Shown in pieces: positions 19,882-30,889 of a stretch of DNA of 64,000 bases. Where the stretch lies: positions 4,649,992 through 4,713,991 of the forward strand of contig NC_065412.1 of the NCBI RefSeq assembly GCF_024362695.1, in the 5' to 3' direction. This DNA comes from Pectinophora gossypiella. Taxonomy: Eukaryota; Arthropoda; Insecta; Lepidoptera; Gelechiidae. A program made the position numbers and the translations under genes. Numbering within the stretch: position 1 is the stretch's first letter; each line of letters begins with the position of its first letter. The notes under the pieces were generated by a model. The model saw nothing but the letters and a program-made list of their open reading frames with translations. It had not been told where the DNA came from and ran no database searches.

Positions 19882-22800
19882 AGGGAATGCATCTCCGTCC
19901 ATATCGGCCAAGCTGGCGTACAGATCGGCAACGCTTGCTGGGAGCTGTACTGCCTGGAGCATGGCATCCAGCCGGACGGCCAGATGCCATCAGACAAGAC
20001 CCTGGGCGGCGGAGACGACTCCTTCAACACGTTCTTCAGTGAAACCGGCGCCGGCAAGCATGTGCCTAGAGCTGTGTTTGTTGACTTGGAGCCTACTGTC
20101 GTTGGTGAGTAGGAAAGAAAGAAAACATAATAATTAGGGTTGAACCCTATCTCGCTCAAACGGTAAGCGACGAGCGAGATGGAATATCTTACCTAGCAAA
20201 TCCGTGTATTCTCTTCCCCTGAGAACTCTAATTTGCAATGTTTGTCTGTAAGAATGCGCGTAAGATTACTTATTTCGAAAAATATCTAAGTATTTTTTAG
20301 TTCTTTCGAGGTTTTCATTCTACAACTACCATATTGTAAATGAGGGTTAATGGTTGATGTCTTTTTATAGCAAAATTTAGGCGGCATCGTGAACAGTTTC
20401 GGATGTTATTTGACCCCTTTACGTAGCTACAGTCTAAGAAATAGCGACTACAATGCAGACATTGATTTATAACGCTCTAGATTTTCTACGATTAGACCCC
20501 TATTCAAGTGTAACGAATTTTCGAGAAAGTTTGGTAGTTTCAACAGTAGAGACTTTAACACGCTGCGATAGAGCCTTTTTACCTTCTTACTACCTATTCT
20601 AGCATAAAAATTAGTTCTAATAAAGTTAGTGGCCGATTTTGTTACTCGAAATCAAATAGACGCGTTTAGCGAAATAGATGCGTTTGGCCGCTGGCAAAGA
20701 ATAAAAAATAATACTACTTATATATAGAAAGGACACTTTCCGACCCGTATCAATACGAGCTTGGAGCAGCTTGGCTTACCTCACCCCCGCGTTGTGGCTA
20801 CCTTTAGTTAAGCCGTAAGCCGTTAAGGAATAGGAAAACGCGCGCGGGCTGTCTGTCTCGCTCGCACGCACAGGGTTAAACAACACACATTGTATTGTAT
20901 GCTGTATTGTGTTTGTGTACGTACGGGATTTTGTACGGAGTGTCTGAGCTGTAATCTTGGCATAGAATAAGGAATAATACTAAGTACGTAAGTACGTATA
21001 TAACGGCAACTCTCCCCTCCCCATCAGCGTCTGAGCTAGGTTTACCTACAAATATACTTTTGACTTGAATCGTATGGCATCAGACATCACACACACAGAT
21101 GTGCGTGTACGATAATGTTTGTATGAAGTGTCCGGGGTGTGATTTCGGATAAGATTGAAGTCTAAAATTAAACAAATTTACCCAAACGTTATAATAATAT
21201 CCAATGTATTGATTGTAGTACTTACTCTGATGACTCATACTCGAAACTCCTTTTGTTCCAATATAAAACCTAGTGGAAGCTAAGTAGGCACGTAGGCACC
21301 TACTAATTTAACCATGAAGCCTAACTGTCGAGTGTAACACCCGGGTGTTGAACTCAGGACCGTTACTAGCAACGTGTCATTACGTATATCTTACTAGCTA
21401 GGCTAATAATCTAGCCTCACTTAGCCGAAATGGACAAGAGGGAACTGCGGGGAGTAAGGGGGAACGCGCCTGTACTATCTGTTTCGCTTGCACTTTGTGT
21501 GGTAATACGGCACACGATAATAATGACATTTTTGTATGAAGTGTCCGGGGTGTGACGCAATGGTCATGGTATATCGTCTTTATACAAGGTGTTAGTGACA
21601 CCGTAACGAATACTGAGGGGGATGATTCAGACGATGATTCTGAGTTGTTATTAAGTGGAATTTCCTGTCGGAAAATTCATGAATTTTTTTGTGTTTTTTT
21701 TTTTAATTATTTTCAGTGGCGGAAAATTTCACTTGATTTCGACTCAGAAACATGGTATGTATCATCCCTGAAAGTTTTGATTACTAACACCCTGTATATG
21801 GAGAGTTTGATAGTCGTCAGTAAGTCCGAACTATTTAAAATTCATGTTGTTTGATCTTATACTTAATGGGTTATTAAACGAAAGCAATTAATTCAATTAT
21901 GTTTTCAAGTAGGCAAGTGAAGTCTTTACAGGGTATTTAAATACTTTTTATTTGTAAATACTTAAGTATTTAGATATTGTTGAAAATAGCCTTAAACGTC
22001 AAAGGGACAAGTCCCTTTATTATCTAAGTACTTACATCAAATATTTGGGGTCAAACCACTGTTAAAACCCTCTCTGTTTTGATTATTCATCTCTCCCTGA
22101 TTCTAGTACCGTACAATATCCTTTAACTGTTTACCACCACCACTTAATAAAGGACTATGCAGATATCCTAAAGCCGAAACCAGACTTAAAACTGATCTAG
22201 TCTGTTTTCTAAAAACAACTACTTAGCTAATATTAACCCACTTCCAAGAGTTCTCAATTCCACTGTTGCTCTGTACCTGTTTATGTTTTTATATTAAGAA
22301 TTACTACTTCATACTTCGCTATCATATTCCTTTAGTAAACCGCTAATCTTGCTAGGTAACAATTTGCATGCGGCGTGCTAACGAGGAGTGGAAATCGAAG
22401 ACGTTTCGCTCCACCAACCGGTCGTTGGTCAAACAGTCACACTCCACCAACGCCGGCATTGTCTCATAAATATACCTTATCATGGAATATTCAAGCCTTA
22501 CTTTACACTTGCGGATTGGTTTTTGCCATCATCGGCTTGAAAGCGGAAAGTGGCGGCGATTTGTTATAAATGTTGTGTACGCGTGTTCCATTGCTAATAA
22601 GAGCACAACAGCTGCTTATTAAGACACATTTATTGTCGTGAATAAGAGCCGCGTGGAAATAGGAACTGTTTAAATAGATAACAGTGAAGAAAGAAACTTT
22701 GGTTAACAAAGTAAATTGCGCTAAAAGTGATTTGAGTAAAATTTATAATCAAGTCGGCAGAAACAAAAGAGATAATTGTAGATGCTACAGACGGAAGTAC

Positions 22801-25800
22801 CTACCACGATTTAAATAGCACTAAGTAGGTAACTTCTGTTGGCCAACATTATCTAAAGAGTTATAAGTAGAAAATAAAAAAATACTTAATGCTTTTAATT
22901 TGATAAATATCAGGCCATCCGTCATCACGTCGTGCCAAACAAAGCTTTCAAAGGCACGATTCCCAATAAAGAAGCGATTCATACTGAGGCTCTTTAAAAG
23001 GCTTTTTATAAAGGAGATCGAGAAACCGCAACAGCCGCTGACGTTCAAAGATCTTGCGGTCGAATGTTTTTATTACCTAGGAATTGAAGTAGCACAAAAT
23101 AAATAAAAAATGACGGGTATAAAAGTCTAAAAACAAACAGCAATACATGTTCAAAAAAGATAATGCTTGATTCACACAGATACAGACTCAGAGCGGCGGG
23201 TATTATGAAGTTTGTGGTTTGTACGTAGGTACGCGTTCACATAGAAATTCAGCGTATAATCAAACAATCTTCCACGTCCCAGGGCGCAAACCTTCGCGGT
23301 ATCGTATGCATGTATTTAGGCTTCATCTATAGAAATAATGTGAACGAACAAAACGGACAGTCTGATGAAAGCACAAAGTGACAACTTTGCAGAATGCACT
23401 AACTAACCAGGCATTTGGGCGGTTTTGTTTCGAATGTTTGTATTTCCTTACCTTATAGTAAAAACGTAAGCGCTTTTTAAAAAAGTTTCATTAAGACGGA
23501 TTTTTGTTACCAAAAACTCGCAATAGACGTTCTAGTTTTAATACAGATAAAAAATAGTAGACTCAATTGAAACTAGCGGGCCCGTTTGGGGGTTTTGCTG
23601 AAGTAAATCACATCAGAATGTAATTTTGCAGAACAATACTTACGAGTTTTTTACAGGGTGACACTTAGTGCTGTATTCAAATTCAAGCCGCTTTCTAAGC
23701 TCAACATTAAATCTCTCTGTCTCTCTAATCCATTGTCCGTTCCATATCTCTAATAAAACGTTGAGACCTTTTAACTCGAGAGTGCATGTCTGCCCTGTTT
23801 ATCTTTATAGTCGTTTTGAATTCCTACCGCAACACGAGGGTCTTCAATGTAAGTAATTAGTCTGGTCTCAGTCGTTATTAACTTTGTTAAGAGCTTAAGT
23901 GATACTTAGTTTCAATCTTATATCTTGATCGATATCTTTAAATAAACCTAGATCTTGTTTAGGTACCTTGTTTGTTTGATTAATATTACCTAGATTGTTC
24001 ATGTCTATGTATAACCGTGATTAAAGATTATTGCAATTCCAATGGCTATATAGTTTAGCTTACGTTTTAATTTCCTGTCGCGATGTCTATCTTGAGAATA
24101 ATAAATTCTAAGAAGGAAATTGAATGTTTGCTGTCAACTTGTAGAGCAGGACATAATGACTACAAAATACATTTACCTATAAGTAAATGAAAGATTAAAA
24201 ACTTGCTTCCTGAACAGAAAGAAAGACTATGATTGCAAACGCCCTGTTTCGCATCCTATCTCCATCTAGGTAATATATTGGACTTTTTCATCAGCAAATG
24301 TGTCTCTCTCCTTTAATACGAAAGGAATGGCCTCGCTTTACCATTAGTGCTTATGTACCTACATCTCATCACATCTTGTTCAATCTCTGACTTAAAACTG
24401 AATGAACATAAGCGCCAAGAGAAACATATATAGGTACGTAATATGAAGGTGTTTCGAAAGACAAAGGCAGGCATTTCGAGTATAATCAACATTGCAGTTA
24501 CAATTTTGGCCGCACGCCACACGAGATTCGGTTCCGGAAATCCGTACTTTGAACTGTTTGCGAACTTCGCAATTTAAACATATTTTAATTCGATAAGACG
24601 TCTGGTAAACTTGTTAAACTGAAAAAAGTAGGTAAGTAGCTGTAAATTATAGCGTGAATTAAAAATGTTGAGAGCAAAAGAATACTTATTACTGTTACCA
24701 ATGTACCTACCTCCGAAATCTAAGCAAAAAACAATAACTTTATTTTTTACTGCCGATGTCGGGCCTAATCAAAGTTCGTCGACCTTCACAGGTGAGCACT
24801 TTTAATCGTTCAACTGAATTGATGCAGATTAAAAATAGAAGTTCCATTAATAGCTATAATTACATGGCAACGAAACAAATTTTGAACGGAGAATAAAATG
24901 AATGCTTGCTGCATAGCACACAGACCCGAGGAAGCGGAACAAGCGGCCGAGTCGCGGGATTTTGATTGCGGTTTCATACAAAATCCTGGCCGTGTTATCC
25001 CGCTTTCCCGGCTCTGTCTGCATCAAACTTAACAGTAGTGTATACCTAATCAGAAAATGTCTGTTTGCGGTGAGGTGCACGCGTAATTGAAGACTGAGTT
25101 TGAAAGCGCAGCGCGCACTCAGCATGACGTTTATGTAAAACAGATTCAAAGGCATGTAGCTATTTGGAAGACACTTCTAGGTACGCCACTTGCAAATAAG
25201 CAGTGATAATATAGGTCTGTGTTATCCGAAAAGCAAGTGTGCACTGTTGCTCAACCCCATATTTATTTACTACAAAATCCTTCTAACACCTTCATAAGGC
25301 ATCAACAACATTATTGATGCTCTTATCTGTTATTCTCGTTATTCTAGAATATGGTTCTACGTTCAAACCATCTACAGTATGTTTTTTTTTAGTTTTTCCT
25401 TCAAGCCCCCAAATCATAAGGTGAATACTAAAAGTACCTTTCTTCCACAGATGAGGTCCGCACGGGAACGTACCGTCAGCTCTTTCATCCTGAACAACTT
25501 ATCACTGGCAAGGAAGACGCAGCCAACAACTACGCCAGAGGACACTACACCATCGGCAAGGAGATCGTTGACGTAGTCCTTGACAGAATCAGGAAGCTCG
25601 CTGACCAATGTACTGGTCTGCAGGTTAGTTGACATTTTTTCGACTGGACACAAGTGATACATTCAACTGGACACGTTGAAAACTAAGATCCGTCCTGTTC
25701 CTGGCGTTCTGCAAGTTCTAATTTTTCAGTAATCTACCAAATGGAAATGGAAAGGCTGCGGAACACAGAAGTAAACTACGCTCTCCCGAGTACATAGGGC

Positions 25801-27222
25801 TTCCGTTTCCCTAAAAGCCCATCCATCTTCGTTGACGAAGAAACCTCTTTGCGAAGACTTTATATACGTGTACCTGGTCCCACAGTCTTCAATTAACGAG
25901 AGGACATCGGCGACGACCAGTGGACTCTAAATAAGAAACAATAATACTTACGATTATATGATATTGTTATAGGGTTTCTTGGTGTTCCACTCGTTCGGCG
26001 GTGGCACTGGCTCTGGATTCACCTCGCTGCTGATGGAGCGTCTCTCCGTGGACTACGGCAAGAAGTCCAAGCTGGAGTTCTCCATCTATCCCGCTCCTCA
26101 GGTAGATACATTGTTACATGCCGATAGTCTGCCCGTTACCTATGACAAAAAGTAGCCGCAACCTCTTTCTTGCTGTGTGGAGACCTTCGCCATTGAATAA
26201 GCATACGATTTAGACTCCAGAGATTTAAAATTCTTCGGGTCTTATGGACTGTCAACAACAGAACCTAATATAGTTTTACAACTTGGTTACAGGTGTCAAC
26301 AGCAGTAGTAGAGCCGTACAACTCGATTCTAACCACGCACACGACCCTGGAGCACTCGGACTGCGCGTTCATGGTCGACAATGAAGCCATCTACGACATC
26401 TGCCGCCGTAACCTCGATATCGAGCGGCCCACATACACCAACCTCAACCGGCTTATCGGACAGGTACATAGAGAATGTCTGCAAACTGTCCAGCTTGCAT
26501 GCGGGGGCGTCAAAGTGTAAATGGTCTAAAGGTTCAGACGGATTAAAACCTGGATTTTTCTTTTTCAGATTGTATCCTCCATCACAGCGTCACTACGTTT
26601 CGATGGCGCCCTCAACGTCGACCTGACGGAGTTCCAGACCAACTTGGTGCCGTACCCGCGCATCCACTTCCCCCTCGCCACTTACGCGCCGGTCATCTCC
26701 GCGGAGAAAGCCTACCACGAACAACTCACCGTCGCAGAAATCACCAACGCTTGCTTCGAGCCCGCCAACCAGATGGTCAAATGCGACCCGCGCCACGGGA
26801 AGTACATGGCGTGTTGTATGTTGTACCGTGGGGATGTGGTCCCTAAGGATGTGAATGCTGCCATCGCGACGATTAAGACGAAACGTACCATCCAGTTCGT
26901 GGACTGGTGCCCGACTGGGTTCAAGGTGGGCATTAACTACCAGCCGCCTACAGTAGTACCCGGAGGAGACTTGGCCAAGGTCCAGCGTGCTGTATGTATG
27001 TTGTCCAACACCACGGCCATCGCTGAGGCGTGGGCCCGTCTGGATCACAAGTTCGACTTGATGTACGCCAAGCGCGCCTTCGTCCACTGGTACGTCGGCG
27101 AGGGTATGGAGGAGGGAGAATTCTCCGAGGCTCGGGAGGATCTCGCAGCCCTCGAGAAGGACTACGAAGAGGTCGGAGTTGACTCCACAGAGGGAGAACT
27201 CGATGAGGAGAATGAATATTAA
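19882..27222 (+). CDS. Alpha-tubulin (start codon exon not found)
   Basis: This encodes the GTP-binding alpha subunit of the microtubule heterodimer. Coding exons are 19882-20104, 25451-25623, 25973-26101, 26293-26463 and 26569-27222, all with GT/AG ends and consistent phase. With one ATG codon they total 1353 nt, exactly 450 residues, the family's normal length. Exon 2 opens at RECISVHIGQAG, so the initiator Met must be alone at the end of an upstream exon, an arrangement known for other insect alpha-tubulins. Visible marks are the acetylatable Lys40 (codon 19996), the GGGTGSG phosphate loop in exon 4, the DLTEFQTN segment with the catalytic Glu in exon 6, and a terminal Tyr. The tail, STEGELDEENEY, lacks the usual Gly-Glu run. 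Intron 2 is 5.3 kb and holds repeats. Which paralogue it is cannot be decided. Confidence 0.96.
20971..21150 (-). repeat. Dispersed repeat family D, inverted copy in tubulin intron
   Basis: This is the reverse complement of the core of 14790-15006, including GGTAAACCTAGCTCAG and CCGGACACTTCATACAAA. It lies in the 5.3-kb alpha-tubulin intron. Confidence 0.6.
21581..21798. repeat. 218-bp palindromic MITE in tubulin intron
   Basis: The left end TATACAAGGTGTTAGT and the right end ACTAACACCCTGTATA form a 16-bp terminal inverted repeat with one mismatch. Inner segments CTGAGTTGTTATTAAGTGGAA and TTTCACTTGATTTCGACTCAG also pair, so the element is largely a long imperfect palindrome. Related left-end fragments occur at 31221-31383 and 32273-32352. 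It has no coding capacity. Confidence 0.8.
21800..25450. other. Remainder of the large tubulin intron
   Basis: No further exon was recognised between the MITE and exon 3. Open frames at 22375-22569 and 22900-23106 carry no known motif and are probably chance. Confidence 0.5.
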
Positions 27223-27763
27223 GATGCAGTACAACGCTATGTTATACATCCAATTCAAGTCGACAAAAAACAAGTTTCATTGTTTCTCGTATTAACATAC
27301 CAACATGGCTCGACATTCTGAGGGGGTAGATAAGTCTTGGACGTCACCGCGTCGATGGTTAAATCAACTAACATAAGGAAGAAATTCACTTTTCAAAAAC
27401 GTATAACTTGACAAGATTCATTCGTGAATAGCGCGGTTGGATTATGTCGTTTTTAATTAAGTTTAGTCGTAAGGAACCTAATAAAGAGAGCTTGATTGAA
27501 AGGTTGCTAACAGTACAAACTTTTTGAAAATAATTTTCAGTAATGAAACGTAAAGTTTGGATCTCTGTAATTTGGTGTTGTGTTGCGATTCTATGCATTT
27601 ATTAATTATAAAAAAGTGATAATAATAATTTTAATGTTTTAATATTGGATTTAGAATATCCTTTTATATCATAATAAGCTAACTTATTGAGAGTTTAATT
27701 TTAATTGTGCTTTATAAGAAAAGTAATTTTGTATGTTTGAGGATAGTTTTTTAATTAATGCAC

Positions 27764-27769
27764 AATAAA
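27764..27769 (+). terminator. Likely polyadenylation signal of alpha-tubulin
   Basis: AATAAA lies 542 bp after the tubulin stop codon and is followed by a CTTTTACACG...TTCTTCTGTTTC stretch that could be the downstream U-rich element. Other AATAAA-like hexamers occur earlier (27479) and could give a shorter 3' UTR. Confidence 0.55.
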
Positions 27770-27790
27770 CCTTTTACACGATTCTTCTGT

Positions 27791-29103
27791 TTCATTTTAT
27801 AACACCGATATCTTATCTAAACATAGATTAGGTTAGCAATGTATAAATATTAAATATGAAATAGAAAAACGAATATTCGTCGATATATATATATTAATTA
27901 ACACTTTTATTTGTACAAAAGTTTTATAAACAATATCACTTGTAACAATCCTAAAACATATTAAGTCCATTTAAATGCTTACGTTTATTCACAATTAGGT
28001 TATTATTATCTAGTTGCAAATAAGAAAGTTATCGTTACATGAAGTACGTGTAAATATTCACAATATGCTTAACCATAATAAATGATTGACAACAAATAAC
28101 TACATTTATGTATTCATATTTGAGATCGACTTACTGTAGTATCTTAGAACAAACTTCGACTACCAACATAAGGAATTGATACAACCCTGTTTTAAAGATA
28201 CAATTTAATAAGTCTATAGATTTAATTATTTAGATAGCACGAATGTGCACGAATTTATCATTACATTGCATTGCACTATTAAAAATATTTTTATGTCACA
28301 AAAAGGTGACAAAAATAAAGTTAACCTTTTGGGTTAAATCGAAAATTTCCTTGCATTACCTTTTGCATTTCAAGTCAAGTATTCTTTTTATTCGCATTTA
28401 AAAAAAATGATGAAATTACGCTATCTATTGAAAGTATAATATGGCTATAAAATTTATTTATTTCATCTAAGTAATTTATTAAATTCACTATAAAATCTTA
28501 GGAAAGTTTTTCATCTTACTGACGTATATAAATATACTGGTTACTATTCGTTCGCCTCTAAAATTCGATTACTACCTACCTGTCTACTATTACACCTCCC
28601 TGATACATATAAAGACAATTATTATAAATATTTTTCTTTACCTATAAATATGTTGAAGTATTTAGTATACAATAGTGTCGATTCAGGCTTAAACTAAATT
28701 TTAGTTTAAGCTTTGACAGCTCTAAAACCAGTGTCGTTCTTCATTTACGCTTAACATTTGATCTGTGTGTGATAAGGATCCTGACTACCCCTCTGGTACC
28801 TATTTTTACGTAATTATCCACTCTAATTATATCGCAAAAGGTTTAAAGAAAGAAAGAGGCGGCATTAGTTTTAGAACTTTCAAACCTAAATTCGGTTAGA
28901 ATAAGCCGGTTAGAATCGACACGTGTATATGTAGAAATAAAATATACAATACTTACCTTATACATTTTTTTTTTAAATATAGTTTGTGCTACGCTGTTAC
29001 CGTCAATCTAACCGTGACAGCAATGACGCGATCCATGAATCATAATCCAGTATGAGTCACGGACAAAAGCACAACTCTCGCGCACTCCTTTGTTTCAACA
29101 ATA
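27791..29103. other. AT-rich intergenic stretch between tubulin and ZDHHC6
   Basis: Very AT-rich, with several TTTATT motifs that are AATAAA on the minus strand. It could contain the distal end of a long ZDHHC6 3' UTR, but no exon is visible. Confidence 0.4.
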
Positions 29104-29362
29104 GGGTAGTTTCCAACAAGTCAAATCAGATACTTTTTACTAAACTTCAAAACACGAAATTACTATGGAATTTGTATGATAAAGCAACCTGTGACGTCAT
29201 AGAAAATCGAGACAAAATGTCGCACTTATTATTACATTTTTCTTTATTCAAATTCATAAAAAAGTTAAATAGAAAAAAAAAACTTTTTTGTCACCTTTAG
29301 ATCTGTCTTTATAATATAGTAATCAGAATTTCATATTTTATCTTTGACCTAGGAAACTACCC
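29104..29362 (+). repeat. MITE family A, copy with perfect 11-bp terminal repeats
   Basis: GGGTAGTTTCC at 29104-29114 and GGAAACTACCC at 29352-29362 are exact inverted repeats bounding a 259-bp element. It contains a perfect TGACGTCA at 29192-29199 and the block TTTAGATCTGTCTTTAT. Relatives are at 37478-37713 (inverted) and 43867-44115. The subfamily at 4131 and 15461 shares the central region. Confidence 0.75.
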
Positions 29363-29677
29363 AATTCTATATAAGTATTATACCTACCTACTTCCTGGCA
29401 ACTGGATAAACACTGCGTTTTCGGACAGAAGCATGCATCGGAGCGTCAAATTATGCACGAAGAAGAAAAAGACACTCAAGGACATCTAAAATGCTACGCT
29501 TCTTGATTCCGAAGATACAGTCTAAATGCATCAAGCGAAACAATGACTATAGAAGACTATTTAAACATGGTATACATATTCCCAACCTTCATACTCCGTT
29601 ACATAATAACTTGAGTAGTTTGAGAGCAGAACAGAATGATAGTACGATAACGAGCATTTGTATACGCTTTAGTACCA

Positions 29678-29830
29678 TATCACATTAACTTTTTTGACAA
29701 ATTGAACTGTATGGCTCACTAAATGACAAGTATCTTAATACAACAGGGTTCTAAAGTGGGTACAAATGATATTTCTCATGGCTGGTCACAGTCTAATGCG
29801 AAAGAGGCATATCAGGAAAATGTATTGTCC
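29678..29830 (+). repeat. Dispersed repeat family C, copy 1
   Basis: It starts TACCATATCACATTAACTTT and shares TTTTGACAAATT(G/A)AAC, (C/A)TAAATG(A/T)CAA, ACAGGGTT(C/T)TAAAGT and (T/G)CTCATG(G/A)CTG with copies at 31071-31180 and, inverted, 63885-64000. The class is unknown. Confidence 0.65.
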
Positions 29831-30600
29831 AGCTGTCAAATGAGTCAAGCTATATTTAAAGGATCAAGTACATAGTTATATAGTGTTACTGAACGTAAGC
29901 GGTTCATACCAGTTCATACAGTGGTTTCAATGACGTTGTCGTGTAAGCAAACGAGCTCATACAACGCGGGGATACCTGGAAAGAAAGAAATTAATAATTT
30001 GTCATTAAAGAATGCCATATTAATAAAATTTAAACAAAATAAGAACCCGGTAAGTAACGAGGCCTAAGATGGAGCGAGTTCGCCCAGAAGGTGCCTGTTC
30101 ACTCTGGCCTTGAAAGCACCCGTGTTATACGCATTCGGAAATATAGAAGACGGCAAAGAATTCCACTCCCTAGCAGTGCGCATAATGAAGGACGATGCGA
30201 AGTGCTTTATGTGTATAGTTGGGATATCTACCAAATAGGGATGGAACCCGACCGTAAGTGTGGAAGTCCGAAGATAAGGGGATCAGGATATAGTTATGGC
30301 TGAATACAGGTACAGTAGCATATCAGGCGGTGCAAAATAAAGTAGATCCGTGTGTATTCTTCCTACAGGGCTTACAAGGTGGTGGTGATGTTGGTGGTGA
30401 GTTGTAAGCTCGGATTAGTGTGGGGAAATATGTTCATTGTGAACGTAGACTTCTTATCGTGTCGATGGCAAACTAAACAGTATCGGCCCAAAACTTGGCA
30501 ACACGTATGGCGCTATCTGCAGCGCTCAACTGCAGTGTTCGGGCACGCAGGGTCAATGTAACACGTTCCATCGTTTTGGGGAACAGTGCCGTACTTAAGT

Positions 30601-30799
30601 CATCATCATCTTCCATTTTTACAGGGTCCGCTTACCTAAACTGAAGACTTGACAGATCCGGTTTTTTACATAAGCGACTGCCTGTCTGACCTTTCAACCC
30701 GCGAAATGCATTTCTCGGGAATGTGTGTTTCCTCACGATGTTTTCCTTCAACGCTGAGCACGTGATAATCATTTATGACCCAAACATGAATCATTCCAT
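30601..30799 (-). repeat. 5'-truncated SINE with 17-bp target duplication
   Basis: This is the reverse-oriented 3' part of the SINE family at 18522-18870. It is flanked by CAGTGCCGTACTTAAGT at 30584-30600 and CAGTGCCGTACCTAAGT at 30800-30816, a target duplication with one mismatch. It lies within 100-300 bp downstream of the ZDHHC6 stop codon and may be part of its 3' UTR. Confidence 0.85.
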
Positions 30800-30889
30800 C
30801 AGTGCCGTACCTAAGTAATAAAATATAATAATTATGATTTTATGATACGTATCAGTTAGGTAGATGATACCTCGGCAGAGGCGGCGGCG

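Noticed and set aside
26593..27273. 226-codon minus-strand frame
   Set aside because: It is the antisense shadow of the last alpha-tubulin exon.
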